64,000 bases of DNA from an uncultured Eubacteriales bacterium (GTDB lineage: Bacteria; Bacillota; Clostridia; Oscillospirales; Acutalibacteraceae): the NCBI GenBank assembly GCA_934541115.1, contig CAKTDF010000004.1, positions 40,284-104,283 of the forward strand. The letters are read 5' to 3'. Numbering within the stretch: the stretch's first letter is position 1; the number at the start of each line of letters is the position of its first letter. Position numbers and translations under genes: made by a program. The notes below the pieces were generated by a model. It was not told the origin of the DNA, ran no database searches, and saw nothing but the letters and a program-made list of their open reading frames with translations. Below, one piece after another: positions 7,953 through 18,100 of this stretch.

Positions 7953-7982
7953 GCTTTTGCAAAAAGCTGACTCAATTAAGTC

Positions 7983-8020
7983 TCTCATACATTTTATATA
8001 AGTTTCTCATGCATTTTATA
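7983..8020 (+). repeat. Two direct repeats 22 bp apart
   Basis: TCTCATACATTTTATA at 7983-7998 and TCTCATGCATTTTATA at 8005-8020 differ at one base and are spaced 22 bp start to start, about two helical turns. They lie in the 176-bp gap before the DUF2804-like gene, where no clear promoter was found. Confidence 0.5.
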
Positions 8021-8128
8021 AATGAAAGTTAAAGATGTATTAACGAGCTGTTAATTATTTTTAATTTTTTGTATACACAAGTAAAAATTGCGCGCCGAAA
8101 GCGCAGAACATAAGGAGGAAAACACAAG

Positions 8129-9190
8129 ATGACATTTTATGACGTACTTTCCGAAAAAAGAAAGGCTATTCCTACGCCGGAAAACGTTGTTGACGAGAAC
8201 GGCAACGCCTATTTCGGAACTTTTGAAAGCGAATTTCCGCGCATGGACTTTTTGAAGGTCAACAAGCCCTCAAAGTTCCCCAATGCGCTCAACAAGATGA
8301 AGCTCACTCTCTGGGAGGCGATTGAGCTGAACCTTAAAGACATTATTGTTCTTACCGCTGTTTGCGACATGGGCGTTTTCGGAACCGGACTGACCCTTGT
8401 TTATGACAAGAGAACAAAAAAAGTCACAAAATTCCAGGATATGTTCCCGAAAAAATGCGCCGTCATTTCCGACACCCTTTTGAACGGAGACACCACCGAG
8501 TCGCGCGGAAAAAACGTTGTTCTCAAGTGCATCAACCACTTTGAAAAGGGTCAGGCACTTGTTACCGGCCATGCAAAGGACGCAAAAAGCGGCGCTTCGG
8601 TCAGCTATGACGTTGAACTCAACCGTGTTTCGCTGCCGAGCATTGTTTCAATTCCTTTTGGCGCAAACCGTCCGCTTTATTCTCAGAAAGACCTGTTCAA
8701 GCTTTCCGGCTGGGTTGAGTTTAACGGCGTGAGATATGAAACCGACGAGGAGAGCACGGCAATCATTGACGACCACAGAGGTTATTATCCGTATGTTGCT
8801 CATTATGACTGGGTAACCACCATGGGCAAAATGGATATAAACGGTGAAAGAAAATTCTTTGGCTTTAACCTCACAAGAAATCAGTCAACCAATCAGAATG
8901 ACTATAACGAAAACCTCATTTGGTTTGAGGGCAATACCACGCTCCTCACTCCCGTTCGTTTTGAACACCCGGAATACAACAAATGGCGTATCCGCGACAC
9001 CTATGGAATGGTTGACATTACCTTTGATATCGGCGACCGCTTTATTATGCGCGTACCCGGCGGCGTAATCGATATTAACTATCATGTTACATTCGGAACT
9101 CTTTCCGGCTATGTCTGCGACCCGGACGGAAATAAGTATATCCTTGACGGAATGAGCGGAATCGGAGAGGACAAGAGTCTGAGATTCTGA
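8129..9190 (+). CDS. DUF2804-family-like protein
   Basis: A 353-aa soluble protein without signal peptide. Its features fit the DUF2804 family: an N-terminal half with LTLWEAIELNLKDIIVLTAVCD, then RGYYPYVAHYDWVTTMGK, then GFNLTRNQS, and a C-terminal strand-rich part with WRIRDTYGMVDITFDIGDRF, ending in a lipocalin-like barrel pattern. The function of DUF2804 is unknown. Start: ATG with AAGGAGGAAAA upstream at about 8112-8122. It is followed by the 9246 hairpin, so it is probably monocistronic. The family call is from pattern memory and is moderately sure. Confidence 0.65.
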   Translation: MTFYDVLSEKRKAIPTPENVVDENGNAYFGTFESEFPRMDFLKVNKPSKFPNALNKMKLTLWEAIELNLKDIIVLTAVCDMGVFGTGLTLVYDKRTKKVTKFQDMFPKKCAVISDTLLNGDTTESRGKNVVLKCINHFEKGQALVTGHAKDAKSGASVSYDVELNRVSLPSIVSIPFGANRPLYSQKDLFKLSGWVEFNGVRYETDEESTAIIDDHRGYYPYVAHYDWVTTMGKMDINGERKFFGFNLTRNQSTNQNDYNENLIWFEGNTTLLTPVRFEHPEYNKWRIRDTYGMVDITFDIGDRFIMRVPGGVIDINYHVTFGTLSGYVCDPDGNKYILDGMSGIGEDKSLRF

Positions 9191-9245
9191 TGCGTTTTCG
9201 GCTGTTTAAAGCATTGGTACCGACCGAAGAACATAATTAAAAGCA

Positions 9246-9305
9246 AAAGACTATATTTCACGAGGCTTATTAATTAAGGCTTCATATGAAATATAGTCTT
9301 TGTTT
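9246..9305 (+). repeat. Dispersed hairpin repeat, copy 1 (possible terminator)
   Basis: Left arm 9246-9260 (AAAGACTATATTTCA) pairs perfectly over 15 bp with 9287-9301, around a 26-nt loop containing CGAGGCTTATTAATTAAGGC; the right arm ends in CTTTGTTTATT. A second copy lies at 51641-51696. It sits 55 bp past the DUF2804-like gene and may terminate it. Confidence 0.75.
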
Positions 9306-9443
9306 ATTATAGTTTAAAATATTTTGCTCTCCCTGGCTTTGAAACTTATGCGGCAGCTCCGGGTTTTGTTGACTTTTGTCAGTTTTGCATAAATTTTTAT
9401 GTTCCGGGAAAGATAAGTTTTACAATAAAAAAAGCATAGGTAC

Positions 9444-9472
9444 TTGCTATGAATTAAAAACGGTGATATACT
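9444..9472 (+). promoter_or_regulatory. SigA-type promoter of the Fe-S cluster operon
   Basis: TTGCTA (9444-9449), 17-nt spacer, TATACT (9467-9472). A short inverted repeat CTAC-CAATGCA-GTAG (9471-9485) overlaps the -10 and the start site, a plausible site for autoregulation by the Rrf2 protein. Confidence 0.7.
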
Positions 9473-9509
9473 ACCAATGCAGTAGGAATTGAGAAAGGAG
9501 GCGCTTTCA

Positions 9510-9941
9510 ATGAAAATCTCAACAAAGGGACGCTATGGTCTGAGAATTATGACAGACATTGCGATTCACGAAAAAGAGGGCTGCGTTTCGGTCAAGGATA
9601 TTGCAACGCGGGAAAATCTTTCGGAAAAATACCTTGAACAGATCATCACTCCGCTTTCAAAAGCCGGACTTGTCAAATCCGTCCGCGGAGCGAGAGGCGG
9701 CTATCTCCTTTCAAAAAGCGCAAAGGATACCTCGGTTGAGGAGATCCTCCTTGCAACAGAGGGCAGCCTTGCTCCCGTTGCCTGCGCAGAAGACAGCGAA
9801 TGCTGCGAAAACTACTGCGACTGTGTGACCTCGTTCATCTGGACCAAAATTTATGACGCCATCATCGGCGTTGTCAGGAACATAAGTCTCGAAGAACTTG
9901 CCGAGCGCAGCGCAAAAAGCGGCGGCTGCAAAAGCTGCTGA
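9510..9941 (+). CDS. Rrf2/IscR-family transcriptional regulator
   Basis: A 143-aa regulator of the Rrf2 family. The N-terminus MKISTKGRYGLRIMTDIA is diagnostic, followed by a winged helix-turn-helix (about 28-75) with LSEKYLEQIITPLSKAGLVKSVRGARGGY. A Cys-rich segment, CAEDSECCENYCDC at about 94-107, holds the C-x5-C spacing used by IscR-like sensors for an Fe-S cluster. The start is the ATG at 9510 with AAAGGAGG at 9494-9501; an upstream TTG would contain that ribosome site. It leads an operon with cysteine desulfurase and NifU-type genes, so it probably senses Fe-S or cysteine status and controls their supply. Confidence 0.9.
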   Translation: MKISTKGRYGLRIMTDIAIHEKEGCVSVKDIATRENLSEKYLEQIITPLSKAGLVKSVRGARGGYLLSKSAKDTSVEEILLATEGSLAPVACAEDSECCENYCDCVTSFIWTKIYDAIIGVVRNISLEELAERSAKSGGCKSC

Positions 9942-9968
9942 AAATGACAGGCAACCTAACGGTACACA

Positions 9969-10042
9969 GACGGAACAACCGTCAAAAAAATATGACTCCG
10001 CCGGAATGCGGACTCAGGAAAAGGGAAAGCGGCGTTTGCCGC
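9969..10042 (+). other. Three small hairpins in the regulator-desulfurase spacer
   Basis: The 113-nt spacer holds three perfect 5-bp hairpins: GACGG-AACAA-CCGTC (9969-9983), TCCGC-CGGAAT-GCGGA (9997-10012) and GCGGC-GTTT-GCCGC (10029-10042). The last ends 12 nt before the ATG of the desulfurase gene, next to its weak ribosome site. Confidence 0.6.
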
Positions 10043-10054
10043 GCGGAAAAAACT

Positions 10055-11245
10055 ATGAGATTTGTATACGCAGACAATTCAGCAACAACTCCGATGTCAC
10101 AGCACGTTATTGACGCAATGCTCCCGTACATGAAAGAGCATTACGGCAATCCCTCCAGCCTCTATGCCATCGGTCAAACGGCTCACCGTGCAATCACAAA
10201 AGCACGCGAACAGGTTGCAGCCGCTCTCGGCGCAACGGAAAGAGAAATTTACTTCACCTCCGGCGGTTCCGAGGCAGACAACTGGGCAATTAAGGGCGCA
10301 GCGGCACTCGGCGCAAAAAAAGGCAAAAAGCATCTCATCACTTCAAAGATCGAGCACCACGCCGTTCTTCACACAATGGCGGCGCTTGAAAAACAGGGCT
10401 TTACCGTCACATATCTTGATGTATATGAAAACGGAATAGTGCGCGTCGAGGACGTTGAAAAAGCCATTACCGACGACACCTGGCTTGTTTCAATTATGTA
10501 TGCAAACAATGAAATCGGCACGATTCAGCCGATAGCCGAAATCGGAAAGCTCTGCCATGAAAAGGGCGTGCTTTTCCACACGGACGCGGTTCAGGCTGTG
10601 GGTCATATCCCCATCGATGTCAAAAAGGACAATATTGACATGCTTTCGCTCTCCGGACACAAGTTCCACGCCTCAAAGGGCGTTGGCGCGCTCTATTGCA
10701 GAAAGGGCATCAATCTGCCGAATCTCATTGAGGGCGGCGCACAGGAAAGCGGCAAAAGAGCCGGTACTGAAAACGTACCCGGCATTGTCGGAATGGGTGT
10801 TGCAATCACCGACATGACAGAACACATGGAAGAGAACATGAAAAAAGTTACCGCCTTGCGCGACAGACTTTTTGAGGGAGCCTCAAAAATCTATCGTTCA
10901 AGAATCAACGGCGACTTGGAGCACCGTCTTCCCGGCAATTTCAGCATGTGCTTTGAGGGTGTTGAGGGAGAAAGCCTGCTGCTCATGCTTGACATGAACG
11001 GCGTTTGCGCGTCAAGCGGTTCCGCCTGCACCTCCGGTTCGCTCGATCCCAGCCACGTTCTTCTTGCAATCGGACTCAAGCACGAGGTTGCCCACGGTTC
11101 GCTGCGCCTTTCGCTGAGCGAGAACAACTCGGTTGAGGATGTTGACCACATTTTGAGCGTACTGCCGCCGATCATAGACAGATTGCGCGACATGTCTCCG
11201 CTTTGGGAAAGACTCATGAAAGAAGAAGCCGCCGCAAAGGCATAA
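10055..11245 (+). CDS. nifS: Cysteine desulfurase, NifS/IscS type
   Basis: A 396-aa PLP enzyme that takes sulfur from L-cysteine for Fe-S cluster assembly. Seen: FVYADNSATTPM at the start, HHAVLHT and NNEIGTIQPI in the PLP domain, the PLP lysine K203 in SGHKFHASKG, and the catalytic cysteine C325 in CASSGSACTSGS. The start at 10055 gives the standard family N-terminus; only a weak GGAAAA precedes it. An in-frame ATG at 9944 would add 37 residues unlike any NifS and has no ribosome site. It lies between the Rrf2 regulator and the NifU-type scaffold, and the scaffold follows after 39 nt. Confidence 0.93.
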   Translation: MRFVYADNSATTPMSQHVIDAMLPYMKEHYGNPSSLYAIGQTAHRAITKAREQVAAALGATEREIYFTSGGSEADNWAIKGAAALGAKKGKKHLITSKIEHHAVLHTMAALEKQGFTVTYLDVYENGIVRVEDVEKAITDDTWLVSIMYANNEIGTIQPIAEIGKLCHEKGVLFHTDAVQAVGHIPIDVKKDNIDMLSLSGHKFHASKGVGALYCRKGINLPNLIEGGAQESGKRAGTENVPGIVGMGVAITDMTEHMEENMKKVTALRDRLFEGASKIYRSRINGDLEHRLPGNFSMCFEGVEGESLLLMLDMNGVCASSGSACTSGSLDPSHVLLAIGLKHEVAHGSLRLSLSENNSVEDVDHILSVLPPIIDRLRDMSPLWERLMKEEAAAKA

Positions 11246-11284
11246 GCCGGGCGCGTTAAATAAATTGAAAAGGAGCTCATATAT

Positions 11285-11719
11285 ATGGAATACTCAGAAA
11301 AAGTAATGGAACATTTTGCTCATCCTCACAATGTCGGCAAGCTTGACGATGCAAACGGAATCGGCGAGGTAGGCAACGCAAAGTGCGGAGACATCATGAA
11401 AATGTACCTCAAAATTGAAGACGACATTATCAAGGACGTCAAGTTCAACACCTATGGCTGTGCTTCTGCAATCGCAACCTCTTCAATGGCAACCGATCTC
11501 ATTAAAGGCAAGCCGGTATCGGAAGCGCTCAAGCTGACGAACAAGGCTGTTGTTGAGGCCCTTGACGGACTTCCGGCGGTCAAGATTCACTGCTCTGTTC
11601 TTGCCGAGCAGGCAATCAAAGCGGCTCTTGCGGATTACTACAAGCGCCGGGGAATCGATCCGGAACCGATTGTCGGAAAAATTACCGAATGTGAACATGG
11701 AGCCTGCTCGTTGAAGTGA
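11285..11719 (+). CDS. Fe-S cluster scaffold, NifU N-terminal/IscU type
   Basis: A 144-aa scaffold on which [2Fe-2S] and [4Fe-4S] clusters are built from sulfur delivered by the desulfurase. The opening YSEKVMEHFAHPHNVG is typical, and the three ligand cysteines are present at C34 (NAKCGD), C59 (YGCASA) and C103 (KIHCSV). The length matches stand-alone NifU-like proteins of Clostridia. The Cys-containing tail (CEHGACSLK) is common in this subgroup. Start ATG has AAAAGGAGCT upstream. It is last in the operon before a strong terminator. Confidence 0.93.
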   Translation: MEYSEKVMEHFAHPHNVGKLDDANGIGEVGNAKCGDIMKMYLKIEDDIIKDVKFNTYGCASAIATSSMATDLIKGKPVSEALKLTNKAVVEALDGLPAVKIHCSVLAEQAIKAALADYYKRRGIDPEPIVGKITECEHGACSLK

Positions 11720-11737
11720 GGCAAACATAATATGAGG

Positions 11738-11774
11738 CTGCGGCGAAACGAAAAGGTTTCGCCGCAGTTTTTTT
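11738..11774 (+). terminator. Terminator of the Fe-S cluster operon
   Basis: Perfect 12-bp stem CTGCGGCGAAAC / GTTTCGCCGCAG with loop GAAAAG, followed by eight T. Confidence 0.92.
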
Positions 11775-11828
11775 TAGATAGTGGGTGATGGATAGATTTA
11801 ATTCGTATGGGCGATTCACGAATCGCCC
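11775..11828. repeat. Degenerate heptad repeats and REP-like palindrome
   Basis: Degenerate heptamers (TAGATAG, TGGGTGA, TGGATAG at 11775-11795) are followed by a perfect palindrome GGGCGATTC-AC-GAATCGCCC at 11809-11828. Relatives of both parts occur at 19265-19657, on the other side of the first giant gene. Confidence 0.7.
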
Positions 11829-11935
11829 GGAGACTCCACAAATCCACCACCCTGTCAAATTCACCAAAGACAAATTCCCATTTTTGTAATAAAATCCAAA
11901 TATTAAAGTTTATTTAATCTTTTTCAGCTTTCTCC

Positions 11936-11965
11936 TTGACTTTGTTGAATTTCAAATGATATACT
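11936..11965 (+). promoter_or_regulatory. SigA-type promoter of the 2,346-aa protein gene
   Basis: TTGACT (11936-11941), 18-nt spacer, TATACT (11960-11965). Predicted start near 11972, leader about 150 nt. Confidence 0.8.
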
Positions 11966-11971
11966 GATACC

Positions 11972-12116
11972 AACTAAAAGTGACTCTTTGTGTCTCGTTG
12001 CGCCCAATCGGTGGTGTACGGTCAGGTCAGGGGCTGCACCGGGTGGAGCAGGAGGCTCACGGAGTCAGGTTGATATAGAGCGAATATATCACCAAAGGTT
12101 AATTTTTCTAAGGAGG
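11972..12116 (+). promoter_or_regulatory. Structured 5' leader of the first giant gene
   Basis: The leader can fold: TGACTC (11981-11986) pairs with GAGTCA (12062-12067), enclosing a G-rich stretch with TGCACC...GGAGCA; then TGATATA-GAGCGAA-TATATCA (12071-12091) makes a perfect hairpin, followed by AAGGAGG at 12110-12116. I do not recognise a known riboswitch class. Confidence 0.45.
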
Positions 12117-12123
12117 AAATCTT

Positions 12124-15100
12124 ATGAAAAAATATTTCAAAAAAAGCCTCTCCCTGTTTATGGCGGCTCTCATGCTCATGAGCTGCTGGGTGTTCTTTGC
12201 GCCCGAAACGGCTTGGGCTGTAAATTCAAGCGGAAATTATACTTGGCGTTTGTATGTTAATTGCTACAATTCATACACAGGCAATGAAGGCTGGTATACG
12301 ATAACCGGAAAAACCAATAACGGACGTGGTTCGGATACTACCATTGTCAAAAAAGAAAACGGAGGTATGGGATGTGGCTCTGGTTCAATTTTTGATAAGG
12401 GTAAATCCGGTTACTATCCCAATGAAAATGGTTCAACGTCAACCGCTTTCCCATACAAATTTCAAGCATATACATACAAAAATTCGGGACCTAGCTGGGG
12501 ATGGAAAACCGACGGTGCTTTCAAAGCTGAACTTCAAGTTAAAAAGTCTGACGGAAATTGGGCTACTATTTGCAGCGGCGACTCCGGCAAAAAAACCGGT
12601 CACACCGCTATTCAAGTAAATGCCACCGGTTCAAGCAATTTCCCGGTAGTCAATTCCACTTCTTGGGTAAGTGCACCCACTTCCGATCTTACAATCAGTG
12701 GCGGTACGGCTACTGTGAGCAGAGCAATGACTTTCAATATGTTCGATCAGTATGGCGTAAGACTGAGTTCGGCTGCGATTAATGCACTTGGAAAGGCTCC
12801 GACTGCTGCTGTTTCGGGTTCTCGATTCGGTACAATAGGTACGGATTCAAGTAAAAATATATACTATTCCATTGATAATTCCGGAAGTGATTCGTATAAA
12901 ATCACCGTTTATGTGAAACCGGATGCCAAGAGTAAAGACTACGACAGTCAGACGATTACTGTCAACGTCACATCTGACGGAAAATCAGCAGGTGCAAAAT
13001 CTTTTACATTGTATGACCCCCAATACACCTTCTCCTTCAACGGCAACGGTGGTTCAATTTCTCCGAACGCTTCCGTGAAGAAATACTATTATAACACTCT
13101 TGCTGCGGAACAGATTCCGTCAAGCGGAACAAGAACCGGTTATGAGTTCCTCGGCGTGTATGCGGCTGCACATGTAAACTATGACGCAGCCAAACCGGCC
13201 GCCACGGCATACGGCAATAGGCTCACAACAGGAACTCCGATTGAGAAAAACCAGACTTGGTACGCCGCATGGTGGGCAAAGAACGTCAAGGTAACCTTTG
13301 TTGACAACATGGGCAACATTCTCAAAACGGTTGAAACCGGTAAGTATGACAAGAATGTTAAAGACAGCGGTATTACAACGCCGACTGAAGCACCGTTCAA
13401 GAGAAATACTTCAACCGGAACGTTTAATTACGACTTTAACGGCAACTGGAAAGTTATCGAAGCAAAAGATATAAATGGAAATGAGGTTCAGGGAGCATAC
13501 GGAACTTCAATCGCAGGTAACGCAGGTTATGTTCTCAAAGGCGATACCGTTTTCCAGGCACAGTATGATAAGTCAAAGAACAGCTATAAAGTCAAGTTCC
13601 TTGATGAAGGCGGAAACGTTATTAACGGCTTCGACAACGATTTTCCATACAGAGGTATCCCCACTCAGCCCAGCGTCTCAAAGGCTGAAGATGACTATTT
13701 CAACTACACCTTCAAGGGCTGGCACCTTGTTGCTGACGGCGAGCAGGCCAAGGGCTATATTGTAAACAGCAACGGTCTCCTCAGCACAAGCGCAACAAGC
13801 GATGAAGCGGACGCCGGCAACAAGTACATCAGCACGGTTGATGACTTCACCGTCAGAGCAGACGCAACGTATGTTCCCGTTTTTGAAAAGACTTATAATG
13901 AATACACCGTAACCCTCAGCTACAAGACCGCTACCGGCAAAGAGGCATACTTCAACAACGACGGCAAGACCTATCACTTCGGCGATACCCTCGGTCTTCC
14001 CGAAGTTCCGGATAGCTACACTACCGGCGGCAACAGATATCCGCTCACCGGTTTCACAAAGAACGGCGCGGCAACCGGATCGACCAATCTTCCGGAAACT
14101 CTTGACACAAGCGTTACAAATCACGAAGCAAAAACCGTGAACTACGTTGCAACCTATGGCGATGGCGTAGCGGCAAAGTATAACATTTCCTTTACTTATA
14201 AAAAGACGGACGGAACAGATGGAGTTCACAAAATTAATAATATTCCACACGGCAAGGCTTTGTCCGCTCCGTCAGTTCCGAATACCTACAGAGACGCCGA
14301 GTATGAATATACCTTCTCAAGATGGCTCGATCAGGACGGCGCAGACTTCAAGTCTCCGGCATATAAGGACGCACAGTACACCGCACAGTACACTGCAAAG
14401 AAGCTTTATACCGTTACATTCATGAATGAGGGCGAGGAGTTCGCGGAAAAGGCTCAGTATGTTGCAGGCGATACAATCGCAATGCCCTCCACAAATCCGA
14501 CAAAGCCGGCTGACAAGACCGCCTATAAGTACACCTTCAAAGAGTGGGTTGACTCTGAGGGCGCTGCCGTCACCGTGATGCCGGAGGACAATCTTGTTCT
14601 TGAGGCAAGCTACACTCCGTCATATATTGATTACGTCATCAACTTTGTTTGGAAAGACAAGAGCGGCAATGACGTAACCGATACAAATCACTATCACTAC
14701 AGAGACGAAGTAACCGTTCCCGATCTTGATAAGCTTAATCAGACATCTTATAAAGATGATACCTATGAATATACCTTCAAGGGCTGGGATACTGACGTTT
14801 CAAAGCGCTGCCTCGGCGAGGGCGAAATGAACGAGGACGGAACAAGCGCAACCCTCACATATACCGCAACCTACAGAAGAGCATATAACTATTATACCGT
14901 TAAGTGGCAGATGCAGACCGGCGAGATCAACGGAGAAATTCAGCATGGTGATTACATGACCGACGCATTCATCTATAATGAAAAGGTCAGAATCCCGACC
15001 GTTGCTCCCGTATCGATTCAAAAGCCGGAAAAAGGCGATGCTTACAGCATGGTTCTTGACCACTGGGCATATAAAGACGAGAACGGCGAGTTTGTTGCAA

Positions 15101-18100
15101 TTGACCGCGACACAAGAATCACCGGCAACATCGAGTTCTTCCCGATTTACAAGGAAGTAGGAAAGACCTGCACGGTCAGCTTCTATGACTATCTCGGCAA
15201 TTCACTCGGTCAGGCGCACCAGATTGAGTATAACACCAATCTTGAAACCTATGACGGTATCGGTGCTCCGAGAAGAAACTATTCAGACGAAAAGCACTTC
15301 AGATTTGACGGCTGGGTAGATATGGAAACGGGCGAAAAGGTTACCTTTGTCACCGACGACTGCAAGCTCCAGGCAACGTATGTTGAAGAAGCTCATGATT
15401 ACGACGAAGTTGTTGCCGACGTTCTTCCCACGTTCTTTGAAACCGGTCTCGGAACAAAGACCTGTAAGGAATGCGCAAAGTCAGTTTCAAATCAGATTAT
15501 CGAAAAAATTGCCGATACGGTAAAACCGACTGCAAAGCTCTTTGTTAAGAATGCAAAGTATGAGAGCGGCGACGTTATTCCGGAAGTGGCTCTTCCCGTT
15601 GCACCGAAGAACAACCTCATCATTGCAACCGTTGACTCTGCCGAAAGCACAAAGTATAACGAAAGCGGCAAGGGCAGCGGCACCGCTAAGATCGAATACT
15701 ATGTTTCAAAGGGCGAAAGCGCACGCAGCTTTGACGAAATTTCAGGTTGGCTCGTTCGTTTTGACTACGATGCGTATGTCAAGGAGCTTAAAGACGTTCA
15801 GAAGCTCACCGACGATGAAATTAAGCTTGCAATGAGCGAGTTTGAGGCAAATGCAACCGCATATGTCGGCGACCTTGCAAACTCATATCCGGAAATCGTC
15901 AAGGACGGAGAGACATTCATTTTCTACGCAAAGATCACAGACCGCAAGGGCAATGTAAACTATGTACGTTCACAGCCTCTCACATTTGACGCAACTGCTC
16001 CGGAAATCACAGCAGAGGGCAGCGGCAACGGCGGCAGCAAGTTCTGCAAAGATGTTGTTGTCAAGATTGTCGAGGATCGCGCCATTGATTCGGTAACCGT
16101 CAACGGAAAAGAGCAGGAGCTTTCGGCAACAACGGTTGTTGACGCAGACGGCAACGAAAAGGTTCTCGACATTAAAAAGGCGGGAGAGATCCACCTTTCA
16201 ACCAAGGGCGTTTACACGATCGTTGCCAAGGACGAAAGCGGCAACGTTACCGAAAAGACCATTGAAATTCTCGGCGGTCACACCGAAAAGAAGACCGTAA
16301 CCGCAGCTACCTGCACCGATAAGGGCAAGACCACTTATACCTGCACGGTTTGCGGCGAGGAAACCAAGACTGCAGATGAAACGGAGCCTCTCGGTCACGA
16401 CTTTAAGTTCATCAAGACGGTCAAAAAGACCTGCATTGAAAAGGGCTATGATCTTTATCGCTGCACGCGCTGCGGTCTGACCGAAGAAAGAAATCCCCAG
16501 CCCGCAACCGGCGACCACACCTACGGCGACTGGATCGTAACCAAAAAGGCAACCTGCTCGGCAACCGGCTCAGAGTATAAGATCTGCTCTGAATGCGGTA
16601 ACACCGTAACTCAGGATATCGCCATTGACAAAGACGCCCACGTATGGTATCGCGGCGTTGTAACAAAGCCGACCTGCACGGAAGACGGCTACACAATGCA
16701 TAAGTGTAAGTATTGCGGACTCAACGTAAAGGTTGAAGACAGCGAAGTACCCGCACTCGGACACGAGGCAGGCGACGAATGGTTCGTTGTTAAGGAAGCA
16801 ACCTGCACAGAGGCAGGCTCAAAGATTCACCACTGCTCACGCTGCAACATTCCGATGGATGCAACTCTTGCAGCATCCGAAAACAAAGCAGAGTACGATA
16901 CCACAACCGAAATCAAGGCTCTCGGTCACAACTATGTAGGCGTTGTAACACCGCCGACTGCAACAAAACAGGGTTATACCACATATACCTGCTCACGCTG
17001 CGGTGACAAATATGTCGACGACTATGTTGACCCGGCTAAGACTTATACCGTAACGTTCTATGACGAGAACGGCACCACCGAACTCGGAAAGGTTGACGGA
17101 AAGATCAGCGGCGAAACTGTTTCTTCCTCTGTTGTTGAGGAGCCGACCAAGGCAGCAGATAAGACCTATAAGTACACCTTCTCACACTGGGCACTTAAAG
17201 CCGATGAAGAAAACAAGGCTGTTGAATTCCCGGTAGAGGTTGGAGAAGAAAACATTGAGCTCAAGGCTGTTTATGCCAAAAAGTATATTAACTACATGTT
17301 CGTCTTCTATACCGAGACCAAGACTGATCCGGTTGAAGAAGTTCAGTTCAAGAAAGTCGGCTATCTCCATTACGACAACAAAGCTCAGGAATTTGCAGGT
17401 CCTTCGGATTATGAGACCAAGAGCGCAACCTATAAGTTCGCAGGCTGGGTTGTCAGAGGCGAGGCTCCGATTATCGATGATGTACTCGATGAGAACGGCG
17501 ATGTTCTTCAGAAATCCAATGTTTCAAAGAGCATTAAGGTATCAGACGTAAAATTCGATGCTGACAACACTGCTGAATTTGTTGCAGTATTTAAAGCTAC
17601 CGTCAAGAAAGTCAACTTCACCTATGCCTATGATTATGACAACGTAATCTACAGCACCAAGGTTGACTACGGCACCGAGTTCAACGTAACCTCCGGCATT
17701 CCTGAAGACGTAATGGCTGATGTCCACAAGGACTTTGACAATGGCTATCATTACAGCTTCAAGGAGTGGAAGGTTCGCGACGGCGCTGCTTCTGTCAAGC
17801 CGCTTGAGGCTGACGGACTTGCAATTGCACAGTTCACCGCAACCGCACACAACATCGTTGACGATGATGAAAAGGCTGGCCTCAACAAGGCTGCAACCTG
17901 CACCGAAGACGGCGTAAGATATGTCAAGTGTTTCGACTGCGGATACACCGGAACAGAAACGATTGCTGCTCTCGGTCATGCATGGGGCGATGAAGAAGAC
18001 GGTCTTCACCACTGCACACGTCCGGGCTGCGAAGAAACCAAGGAATCCGACACAAGATATGTTGTCAAGTTCTTCATTGAGGGCGAGACCGAAGCACTGA

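Noticed and set aside
7953..7975. Terminator after the TetR-type gene (AGCTTTT-GCA-AAAAGCT)
   Set aside because: The hairpin is AT-rich and not followed by a T-run, so it is too weak to call.
9944..10054. Longer N-terminus for the cysteine desulfurase from ATG 9944
   Set aside because: The added residues are not NifS-like, no ribosome site precedes that ATG, and the stretch is occupied by hairpins.
13678..14250. Long minus-strand readings inside the first giant gene
   Set aside because: Compositional shadows of repeated coding sequence; no ribosome sites and no recognisable proteins.
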